From the NCBI GenBank assembly GCA_017471505.1, contig JAFUTC010000007.1, positions 124,001 through 188,000 of the forward strand: a stretch of 64,000 nt of DNA. The letters are read 5' to 3'. The notes under the pieces are model-generated. The model did no database searches, was not told the DNA's origin, and saw nothing but the letters and a program-made list of their open reading frames with translations. This DNA comes from Alloprevotella sp. (GTDB taxonomy: Bacteria > Bacteroidota > Bacteroidia > Bacteroidales > Bacteroidaceae). This document shows positions 36,478-42,961 of the stretch, piece after piece. The number at the start of each line of letters is the position of its first letter. Positions within the stretch are counted from its first letter, which is position 1. The translations under genes and the position numbers were made by a program.

Positions 36478-38559
36478 TCAATACCATTCTCCGCCCTCGC
36501 TGTCGTCCTCGGGCAGTTCTTCTTCCTTAGGCGGCCGGGCTACCGGAACCTCCTTCAAATGGCCGTTTTCGTCGAACAGGCCAAAGGTCGTATTCAACAC
36601 GCGGAATTCCGTACGGCGGTTGAGCGCATTGGCCACTTCCTGCTGTGCCGGATGGAGTTTTTCGATGGTCTGAATATTCAGTGTGTCGCCAAGTGCGAGG
36701 TATGGATACTGTTCATGTAACTTGCGTGTGACAATCAGTGGCCTGCTCTCGCCATACCCTACTGCCGTCAGTCGGTTTCTGTCGATGCCGTGAGCAATCA
36801 GATAGTTGACCACTTGCTGGGCACGGTTCTGAGACAGCCGCAGATTATATCTGTCGCTACCGCGATAGTCGGTATGGGCCGCAAGTTCGATGGTTACGTT
36901 CGGATTCTCCTTGAGCAGTTTGACAAGCCTATTGAGCGCCACGCTGCTACTATCGGTTATGGTTGCTTTGTCGAACTCGTAGAAGATGCCCCTTATGAGC
37001 ACTGGCATGTTGATATTGGGCAACGGGAATTGGAGTACGTATTGCTTCTCCACTTCCTTGTTTTCCGTTTGCAACTGGTGTTGAATGTTCAGGAATCCGT
37101 CGCATGCGGCCAGGAACAAGTATTTGACGCCTGGCGTAAGCGGTTCTTCGAAACTGCCATCCGTGCGCAGTCCTACCTTCTTATTAGTGCCGTCGGTGCC
37201 CACCATATATATCTGTGCGCCGGGCAGTTCGTAGCCGTCTTGCTCATAAACCCATCCTTTGACCGACTGGAGATATTCGGGATAAGAAAAGGAGAATATC
37301 TTATCCCAACCGCGGCCGCCGGTCGTACGCGAGGACGAGAAATAGCCACGATTATGTATGCCTTCGAAAGTCATACCGAGGTCGTCGCCATTGGAGTTCA
37401 TCGGTGGCGGAAGTGCCTTCACGTCCCAGGTCTTCGTATCGGAATGGTAGCGGGCACAATAAATGTCGAGGCCGCCAAGGTTGGGCAGGCGGTTGTCCGA
37501 GGAGAAATAGAGGTCGCCATTAGGGCGGAACGACGGAAAACATTCGTTGCCGGGCGTGTTGATAGTGGGACCGAGGTTTTCGACATTGCCCAGTCCAGTT
37601 TTCATAATCTTGACGCGCCACAGGTCGAGTCCTCCCATTCCGCCAGGCATGTCTGAGGTGAAATAGAGGTATTCTTCGTCGGGCGACAAGGCTGGGTGTG
37701 CGTAACTCGACAGGGTGTCGGCCGTGATTTTCAGTGGTTTCGGCGCACTCCACTGTGCATCGGTTCGGTTTGAGGTGTAGATTTCGGCCATGCGAGGATA
37801 GAGTCCGTCCGTCTTACAGACCGTGAAATACATGGTCTTACCTTCGCGGTCGAAACAACAGGCGCCCTCGTCGGCTTCCGTATTGAGCGCCCCTTCCACC
37901 GCCTCGGGACGCTTCCATTGACCGTTCTCGTCGCGGCGGGCAAAGAACAAGTCGCCGGGCTTCATAGCCGTGATGCCCGAGATGTCGGCACCTTCCGACT
38001 GGTTGCGCGTGGAGGAAAAAAAGATTTGCTCGCCCGACAGGCCCATGAGTGCGGGAGCGTAGTCGGAACGCGAGGAGTTGAAGAGCGCAACGGGTTGTAC
38101 CGTATAGTAAGAACCGCTGTCCTTGAGTTCGGGAGCGACCTGCGCGGCCTGAAGTCCCTGCAATGCAGCGGCATCGTCGGGATGACGGTCGAGATATGCC
38201 TGGTAGGCCACTGCAGCAGCGGGATAGTCGCCCTGGGCACGGAGCATGTCGCCCAGCCGAACATAGGTTACGGTATCGATATAGTTGTAGCGTTCGGCAT
38301 TACGGTAGGCCGAAAGCGCACGAGCCGTGTTTCCGTAACGACGATAAGCCTCTCCCATGTCAAAACACAGCTGTCCGCGCTTCGGACGGTTCTTTGCCGG
38401 CGTCTGCTGATAGGCGCGGCGGAAAAGGCTTGCCGCCTCGGCATACTCGCCTATGGCTAGCGCATTGTGGGCACGCCGCTCGGCCCGCTCGGCCGTCTCG
38501 CAAGAAAACAGACTTGCAAAAGCGAGCAGGAAAATTAGCAAACGACTTAATTTCAGCAT
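36478..38559 (-). CDS. PorE-like outer-membrane lipoprotein of the type IX secretion system
   Basis: 693 residues from ATG 38559. Lipoprotein signal MLKLSRLLIFLLAFASLFSC with lipid-modified Cys20. Domain order: TPR repeats (about 25-150, HNALAIGEYAEAASLFRRAYQ), a PD40/WD-like beta-propeller (about 165-400, HPALSPDEEYLYFTSDMPGGMGGLDLW, FPSFRPNGDLYFSSDN), a carboxypeptidase-regulatory-like beta domain (about 435-520, VKGWVYEQDGYELPGAQIYMV), and a C-terminal OmpA peptidoglycan-binding domain (about 545-670, TIELAAHTDYRGSDRYNLRLSQNRAQQVVNYL). This exact order is that of P. gingivalis PorE. The frame extends 55 codons upstream through the 21-bp repeats, but the -7 box (38588-38595) lies inside that extension. 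Confidence 0.82.
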   Translation of the reverse strand: MLKLSRLLIFLLAFASLFSCETAERAERRAHNALAIGEYAEAASLFRRAYQQTPAKNRPKRGQLCFDMGEAYRRYGNTARALSAYRNAERYNYIDTVTYVRLGDMLRAQGDYPAAAVAYQAYLDRHPDDAAALQGLQAAQVAPELKDSGSYYTVQPVALFNSSRSDYAPALMGLSGEQIFFSSTRNQSEGADISGITAMKPGDLFFARRDENGQWKRPEAVEGALNTEADEGACCFDREGKTMYFTVCKTDGLYPRMAEIYTSNRTDAQWSAPKPLKITADTLSSYAHPALSPDEEYLYFTSDMPGGMGGLDLWRVKIMKTGLGNVENLGPTINTPGNECFPSFRPNGDLYFSSDNRLPNLGGLDIYCARYHSDTKTWDVKALPPPMNSNGDDLGMTFEGIHNRGYFSSSRTTGGRGWDKIFSFSYPEYLQSVKGWVYEQDGYELPGAQIYMVGTDGTNKKVGLRTDGSFEEPLTPGVKYLFLAACDGFLNIQHQLQTENKEVEKQYVLQFPLPNINMPVLIRGIFYEFDKATITDSSSVALNRLVKLLKENPNVTIELAAHTDYRGSDRYNLRLSQNRAQQVVNYLIAHGIDRNRLTAVGYGESRPLIVTRKLHEQYPYLALGDTLNIQTIEKLHPAQQEVANALNRRTEFRVLNTTFGLFDENGHLKEVPVARPPKEEELPEDDSEGGEWY

Positions 38560-38587
38560 GGTGGGCTTAATGGCAATTGTCGAATAG

Positions 38588-38595
38588 CAAAGGTA
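38588..38595 (-). promoter_or_regulatory. -7 box of the PorE-like gene
   Basis: Minus-strand TACCTTTG, 28 bases before the start codon. The expected -33 position falls in the first unit of the family A array. Confidence 0.5.
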
Positions 38596-38612
38596 ACCAA
38601 ACCTGCCGAAAA

Positions 38613-38738
38613 ATTGCATAATGGAATCGAAAAATTGCATTATACAATCTGAAAATTGCATTATGGAATTTCGAAATTGCATTATGGAATTTTTCTGTCC
38701 CATAATGCTATATTTCTGTCGCATAATGGATTTTTCAA
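38613..38738. repeat. Family A 21-bp periodic palindrome array, locus A2
   Basis: Six units start at 38613, 38634, 38655, 38676, 38697 and 38718, an exact 21-bp period, between the divergent PorE-like and nagA genes. Units 1-4 read ATTGCATWATGGAAT or close variants; units 5 and 6 keep CATAATG at the centre with altered left arms. A typical unit is an odd dyad AAATTGCAT-W-ATGGAATTT. The array abuts the -33 region of the PorE-like gene and ends 28 bases before that of nagA. Confidence 0.93.
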
Positions 38739-38766
38739 AAACCTCGAAAAATAGGTACAGAAACTA

Positions 38767-38798
38767 TTTTTCAATTCGCCGACAAAACACTACATTTG
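38767..38798 (+). promoter_or_regulatory. Promoter of nagA
   Basis: A T-run at 38767-38771 at the -33 position, 19-base spacer, TACATTTG at 38791-38798. The nagA ATG is 42 bases downstream. Confidence 0.5.
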
Positions 38799-38839
38799 CT
38801 CAAATAAATAACAACAACTGCACATCAAACTATTGTCGT

Positions 38840-39994
38840 ATGAAACAAATTTACAACGGAAAAATTCTTACCCCTGAAGGATGGCTGAAGAACGGTTCCA
38901 TTCTCGTGGAGGATAATAAGATTGTAGAAGTGCTTAATATCGACCTTCCGATAGTCGGAGCCGAGCGTGTAGATGCCAAGGGAGGCTCGATTGTTCCCGG
39001 TGGCGTCGAGCAACACTGCCATGGCGGTGGCGGACGCGACTTTATGGAAGGCACGGAAGAGGCTTTCCGCATTGCAGTGGACGCACATATGCAACACGGC
39101 ACTACTTCGATTTTTCCGACGCTCTCGTCTTCGACAATGCCAATGATATACAGTGCAGTCGAAACCGTAGAGAAACTCATCAAAGAACCCAACTCTCCCG
39201 TCCTGGGACTGCACCTCGAGGGCCACTACCTTAATCCGATGTTCGCCGGCGGGCAGATGATGGAAAACATCAAGAACCCCGACCCCGAAGAATATATCCC
39301 CCTGCTCAACTCGACGAATGTTGTCAAGCGGTGGTCCACGGCTCCCGAACTGCCCGGTACGGAAGAATTTGCAAAATACTGTCAGCGCCACGGAGTGCTC
39401 AATGCCCTGGCCCACACCAAGGCAAACTATCACGAAGTGCTCCAAGGTTTCCACTGGGGATTTACTCACGCCAACCATCTGTTCAATGCCATGCGCGGAT
39501 TCCATAAGAACGGCGAGTTCAAGCACGAAGGAACCGTGGAGTCGGTATTAGACATTGAAGGCATAACCGTAGAGATGATTGCCGACGGCATACATGTGCC
39601 GCCCGTCATGCTTCACATGGTCTATTCTATTAAAGGTGTGGAGCGCACCACCCTTATCACCGATGCCCTTGCCGTAGCCGCCAGCCAAAGCACCACGGCC
39701 TTTGACCCGCGTGTGATTATAGAAGACGGTGTTTGCAAACTCAAAGACCGCAGCGCCCTTGCCGGTTCGATTGCCACCATGGACCGACTGATTCGCACGG
39801 CCGTGCAGCAAGCCCGCATCCCCATGGAGGACGCCTGCCGCATGGTGAGTGAGACTCCGGCAAAAATCATGCACGTCTACGACCGCAAGGGTTCGCTCCA
39901 GAAAGGCAAGGATGCCGACATCGTCATCTATAACGACAAGATAGAACCCACTTACGTGATGGCAATGGGTAAGGTCGTTCGCGACGAACGATAA
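38840..39994 (+). CDS. nagA: N-acetylglucosamine-6-phosphate deacetylase
   Basis: Removes the acetyl group from GlcNAc-6-phosphate in amino-sugar use and wall recycling. 384 residues from ATG 38840. Amidohydrolase motifs: EQHCHGGGGRDFMEG (His59, His61), LEGHYLNP (Glu127), ALAHTKA (His192), FTHANHLFNAM (His213) and catalytic Asp275 in TLITDA. The reading frame is open back to 38621 through the family A repeats; that extension is rejected because the promoter lies downstream of it. No nagB or nagE lies adjacent. Confidence 0.95.
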   Translation: MKQIYNGKILTPEGWLKNGSILVEDNKIVEVLNIDLPIVGAERVDAKGGSIVPGGVEQHCHGGGGRDFMEGTEEAFRIAVDAHMQHGTTSIFPTLSSSTMPMIYSAVETVEKLIKEPNSPVLGLHLEGHYLNPMFAGGQMMENIKNPDPEEYIPLLNSTNVVKRWSTAPELPGTEEFAKYCQRHGVLNALAHTKANYHEVLQGFHWGFTHANHLFNAMRGFHKNGEFKHEGTVESVLDIEGITVEMIADGIHVPPVMLHMVYSIKGVERTTLITDALAVAASQSTTAFDPRVIIEDGVCKLKDRSALAGSIATMDRLIRTAVQQARIPMEDACRMVSETPAKIMHVYDRKGSLQKGKDADIVIYNDKIEPTYVMAMGKVVRDER

Positions 39995-40013
39995 CCAACA
40001 AGTCCGACGCAGC

Positions 40014-40541
40014 GTGAAAACAAACGAAGCAAGTTCACTCTACGCTAAGCCCGTAATCGAATTCGTCACCGTAGCGGCAGAATTCTGCAAATTGATGGAA
40101 TCGGCCGCAACGATTGGCGTATCGAATTTTGCCAAGCAAACGAGCATCCTGCTCTCCATGCTATACCTGAAAGTGCAGTTCATAAGCGCGGAGGACGACT
40201 CGGACGGCTACAACGAAGAATACGTAACGGAAGACGACTACAACCATATACGCTCAACCGTGGCCAGCCTGCTTGGCGCCAACGACGAGTATCTGACAAC
40301 GGCCGTCGATGATTTTAAGTATTCCGACCAACCTATTCTCCACACAATAAGCGAAGATTTGGCCGACCTCTATCAGGTTATGCGCAACCTGCTCGAAGTT
40401 TTCCGCAACGGCTACGAAGATGCCGTGCAAAAAGCCCTGTTCGACCTATTGGAACAATACCGCTACTACTGGGGACGCGTATTGCTAAACGCACAACTGG
40501 CATTGCATCTGGTTGTCACACAAGACGAACCCGTCGATTGA
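40014..40541 (+). CDS. DUF5063 domain protein
   Basis: 175 residues, helical and acidic, with no signal peptide. It matches the Bacteroidetes DUF5063 type in length and in segments such as VIEFVTVAAEFCKLMES, DDYNHIRSTVASLLGANDEYL and SDQPILHTISEDLADLYQVMRNLLEVFRNG. Function unknown. It starts with GTG at 40014, 19 bases after nagA, and is followed 7 bases later by the RNase D-like exonuclease; the pairing with the exonuclease and rRNA methyltransferase suggests a role linked to RNA processing, which is only an inference. Confidence 0.7.
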   Translation: MKTNEASSLYAKPVIEFVTVAAEFCKLMESAATIGVSNFAKQTSILLSMLYLKVQFISAEDDSDGYNEEYVTEDDYNHIRSTVASLLGANDEYLTTAVDDFKYSDQPILHTISEDLADLYQVMRNLLEVFRNGYEDAVQKALFDLLEQYRYYWGRVLLNAQLALHLVVTQDEPVD

Positions 40542-40548
40542 GCCACTT

Positions 40549-41178
40549 ATGGAACGACTCTATACTTCTACGCCAAAGGAATATATCAGTAATTTACCTC
40601 TATATAAATACGACGGGCCGATTATCGTAGTCGACACGCCCGAGGCATGCTCAGACGCACTCGAAGAACTGAGCCACGCAAAGATTGTGGGCATCGACAC
40701 CGAGACACGACCGTCGTTCAAGAAAGGATGCACGAACTCCGTGGCGCTGCTACAGGTGGCAAACGGAGAGAAATGCTTCCTCTTCCGACTGAACAAACTC
40801 GGATTTCGCCACCCCATAGCCAAACTGCTCAGCAACCCCGACATAAAGAAAGTGGGCCTATCACTACACGACGACATCAACGGCCTGCAGCAACTTAGCA
40901 AATTCAAGCCAGCCGGACTCCTAGAGTTGCAGGCTATGGCCAAGGAGTTTGGCGTTGAAGACCAAAGCCTGCGGAAACTTTTTGCAAACTTCTTCAAACT
41001 GCGCATATCGAAAAGCAGCCAGTTGAGCAACTGGGAAGCCTCGGAACTCAGTCCGCAACAGTTGCTCTATGCGGCAACCGACGCACACACCTGTCTGATG
41101 CTCTTGCAGAAGATGGAGGAATTAAGAGAAAGTCGTGACTACGAAATAATACCCCTGTCCGAACCGACCACCGCATAA
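40549..41178 (+). CDS. 3'-5' exonuclease, RNase D-like (DEDDy)
   Basis: 209 residues from ATG 40549; an upstream TTG at 40513 would overlap the DUF5063 gene and is not favoured. The DEDDy motifs are complete: Exo I VGIDTETRPSF (Asp, Glu), Exo II LSLHDDINGL (Asp) and Exo III LLYAATDAHTCLML (Tyr, Asp). The protein lacks the HRDC domain of full RNase D, so it is a stand-alone catalytic domain. Substrate (RNA or DNA) is not visible. Likely part of a nagA/DUF5063/exonuclease/methyltransferase run. Confidence 0.9.
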   Translation: MERLYTSTPKEYISNLPLYKYDGPIIVVDTPEACSDALEELSHAKIVGIDTETRPSFKKGCTNSVALLQVANGEKCFLFRLNKLGFRHPIAKLLSNPDIKKVGLSLHDDINGLQQLSKFKPAGLLELQAMAKEFGVEDQSLRKLFANFFKLRISKSSQLSNWEASELSPQQLLYAATDAHTCLMLLQKMEELRESRDYEIIPLSEPTTA

Positions 41179-41191
41179 CACAATCAGCCCA

Positions 41192-42370
41192 ATGAACAGC
41201 ATTCAACTCAAGCCCAAGAAAGAAGAAAGCCTGTTGCGCTTTCATCCGTGGATATTCTCCGGTGCAATCGCCCAGAAACCCGCCAATCTGGAAGAAGGCG
41301 AGGTGGTAAGGGTATTGTCGCATAGCGGCGACTGCCTGGGAGTCGGACATTTCCAGATTGGGTCTATTGCCGTTCGCATGCTGTCCTTTGACAACAGGCC
41401 GATTGACAATGCTTTTTGGAAAGAACGCATAGGAAAAGCCTACGAGATGCGCCGGACAACCCTGCTGGACCATCTCGCCGACAACAATATCTATCGGCTA
41501 GTGCACGGCGAGGGTGACATGCTGCCCGGACTTATTATTGACGTCTACAACCATACGGCCGTCGTCCAAGCCCATTCTGTGGGCATGCACAAGCAACGGG
41601 AAGACATCGCAAAAGCCTTGGTTGAGGTCCTGGGCAATAACGTTGAGAATGTATATTATAAGTCGGAGACTACCCTCCCCTACAAGGCCAACCTGCACGA
41701 GAAGGAAGGATTTCTGATTGGCAATACCAATGAAAACGTAGCCAAGGAAAACGGGCTGCAGTTCCATATCGACTGGCTCAAAGGTCAGAAGACCGGATTT
41801 TTTGTAGACCAGCGCGAGAACAGACATCTATTGGAGAAATATGCAAAAGGGCGCCGCGTGCTCAACCTATTTTGCTATACGGGCGGATTCTCGGTCTATG
41901 CTCTCCGAGGTGGCGCTGAATATGTGTGCAGCATAGACAGCAGCGAGAAGGCCATAGAACTGACCCGACAGAATGTGGCTCTGAACTTTCCAGACACCAG
42001 TCGCCATGAAGCGTATGCCGAAGATGCGTTTAAATACCTCCAACAAAATGCAGCGGACTACGACCTTATGGTTCTCGACCCCCCTGCTTTCGCCAAGCAC
42101 CGCGATGCCCTGCGCAACGCTGCTAAGGGTTACATCCGACTAAACGCAGCCGCATTCCGGCAAATCCGTCCCGGTGGCATCGTCTTTACTTTTTCGTGCT
42201 CACAAGCCGTCAGCAAGGAACAATTCCGCCTATTTGTGTTCACAGCCGCCCAACAAAGCGGTCGAAAGGTCCGCATACTGCATCAATTGCATCAACCTAT
42301 CGACCATCCCATCAACATCTATCATCCTGAAGGAGAATACCTGAAAGGGTTGGTACTATTCGTCGAATAG
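41192..42370 (+). CDS. Class I SAM-dependent rRNA methyltransferase (RlmI-like, PUA domain)
   Basis: 392 residues. N-terminal PUA domain (about 1-75, HPWIFSGAIAQKP, VLSHSGDCLGVGHF), EEHAD-like middle domain (GLIIDVYN), and a Rossmann methyltransferase with motif I VLNLFCYTGGFSVYALRGGA, motif IV LDPPAFAK and the catalytic-type Cys in FTFSCSQ. This is the architecture of RlmI, which makes m5C in 23S rRNA. The exact target base is inferred by homology. Starts 13 bases after the exonuclease. Confidence 0.88.
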   Translation: MNSIQLKPKKEESLLRFHPWIFSGAIAQKPANLEEGEVVRVLSHSGDCLGVGHFQIGSIAVRMLSFDNRPIDNAFWKERIGKAYEMRRTTLLDHLADNNIYRLVHGEGDMLPGLIIDVYNHTAVVQAHSVGMHKQREDIAKALVEVLGNNVENVYYKSETTLPYKANLHEKEGFLIGNTNENVAKENGLQFHIDWLKGQKTGFFVDQRENRHLLEKYAKGRRVLNLFCYTGGFSVYALRGGAEYVCSIDSSEKAIELTRQNVALNFPDTSRHEAYAEDAFKYLQQNAADYDLMVLDPPAFAKHRDALRNAAKGYIRLNAAAFRQIRPGGIVFTFSCSQAVSKEQFRLFVFTAAQQSGRKVRILHQLHQPIDHPINIYHPEGEYLKGLVLFVE

Positions 42371-42398
42371 GTTTCTCCGTTCCGTCTTCCGACATCGG

Positions 42399-42434
42399 TA
42401 TAGTGCATATTTCTATCGAAAAGTTTGCACTATA
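42399..42434. promoter_or_regulatory. Inverted repeat over the initiator tRNA promoter
   Basis: Perfect 9-bp arms TATAGTGCA (42399-42407) and TGCACTATA (42426-42434) separated by 18 bases. The right arm covers the -33 TTTG (42424-42427) of the tRNA promoter. It could be an operator or a weak terminator for the methyltransferase gene; there is no T run after it. Confidence 0.5.
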
Positions 42435-42455
42435 TAAAATAATATACTACTTTTG
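42424..42455 (+). promoter_or_regulatory. Promoter of the initiator tRNA
   Basis: TTTG at 42424-42427, 20-base spacer, TACTTTTG at 42448-42455: a full match to the Bacteroidetes promoter pattern, 12 bases before the mature tRNA. Confidence 0.7.
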
Positions 42456-42467
42456 CACCGCAAACAT

Positions 42468-42540
42468 CGCGGAGTGGAGCAGTTGGTAGCTCGCCAGGCT
42501 CATAACCTGGAGGTCATTGGTTCGAGTCCAATCTCCGCAA
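42468..42540 (+). tRNA. Initiator tRNA-fMet (CAT)
   Basis: 73 bases, clean cloverleaf: acceptor CGCGGAG/CTCCGCA, D stem GAGC/GCTC, anticodon stem CCAGG-CTCATAA-CCTGG with anticodon CAT, T stem ATTGG/CCAAT. The unpaired C1:A72 end and the A11:U24 pair are initiator hallmarks. The third hallmark, three G:C pairs at 29-31:39-41, is here A29:U41 followed by two G:C pairs. CCA is not encoded. Confidence 0.93.
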
Positions 42541-42543
42541 CTA

Positions 42544-42581
42544 ATAAGGCAGCAACTCGAAAGTTGCTGCCTTATCTTTTT
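42544..42581 (+). terminator. Terminator after the initiator tRNA
   Basis: Perfect 14-bp stem ATAAGGCAGCAACT / AGTTGCTGCCTTAT (42544-42557 with 42562-42575), CGAA tetraloop, then CTTTTT. Confidence 0.92.
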
Positions 42582-42610
42582 GTTAACCAATAAAATGGAT
42601 TGGTTGAAAC

Positions 42611-42814
42611 TTACTTCAGGGCTACTTCTATATCTTTCTCAACTTCTTCAACTACAATTTTGTCTTCACGAAGGAGCCATCCAAGGCCGAGATATAGTTC
42701 TTTTTCAGTCTTAACCTTGATTGCTTTCTTTAGTTCTTTTCCAGAAAGTTTTCCATTAGCGTCTAACGCATTCCAAATTTTTCCGGCAAGGATGCCAGCA
42801 TTTTCTTGAAACAT
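42611..42814 (-). CDS. Small winged-helix domain protein (DUF2582 type)
   Basis: 67 residues from ATG 42814. Sequence AGILAGKIWNALDANGKLSGKELKKAIKVKTEKELYLGLGWLLREDKIVV (read in parts) is a compact winged helix: helix, helix (GKELKKAIK), then the recognition-like helix and a wing (REDKIVVEE). These small proteins are common in Bacteroidetes and are annotated as winged helix-turn-helix or DUF2582; no ligand is known to me. The longer frame from 42856 is rejected because a -7 box (42845-42852) overlaps it. Monocistronic, convergent with the tRNA. Confidence 0.75.
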   Translation of the reverse strand: MFQENAGILAGKIWNALDANGKLSGKELKKAIKVKTEKELYLGLGWLLREDKIVVEEVEKDIEVALK

Positions 42815-42844
42815 AGTATATCTGTATTTTTTAATTGAACACCA

Positions 42845-42852
42845 CAAAAATA
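42845..42852 (-). promoter_or_regulatory. -7 box of the small winged-helix gene
   Basis: Minus-strand TATTTTTG, 30 bases before the start codon; TTTTC stands at the -33 position. Confidence 0.5.
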
Positions 42853-42886
42853 ACACTCACCACTCTCATAGGAAAATTGGACAATA

Positions 42887-42933
42887 AAAAGAACCCATAA
42901 AAGCCTATTTTTTAGGATTTAATGGATTCTTTT
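42887..42933 (-). terminator. Probable terminator after the Na/Pi symporter gene
   Basis: Imperfect hairpin: AAAAGAA (42887-42893) pairs with TTCTTTT (42927-42933), then CCAT with ATGG and CCTA with TAGG, around a T-rich loop. On the minus strand it is followed by T-rich sequence. It begins 29 bases after the stop codon. Confidence 0.6.
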
Positions 42934-42961
42934 GTAAAGCGCAAAGTACAAATTGCGCGGT

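Noticed and set aside
38560-38724. 55-codon extension of the PorE-like gene over the repeats
   Set aside because: It would precede a good lipoprotein signal peptide (MLKLSRLLIFLL...FSC), and a -7 box lies within it.
38621-38839. N-terminal 73-codon extension of nagA through the repeat array
   Set aside because: A promoter-like T-run/TACATTTG pair at 38767-38798 lies inside it, and the internal ATG at 38840 begins the family-like sequence MKQIYNGKIL.
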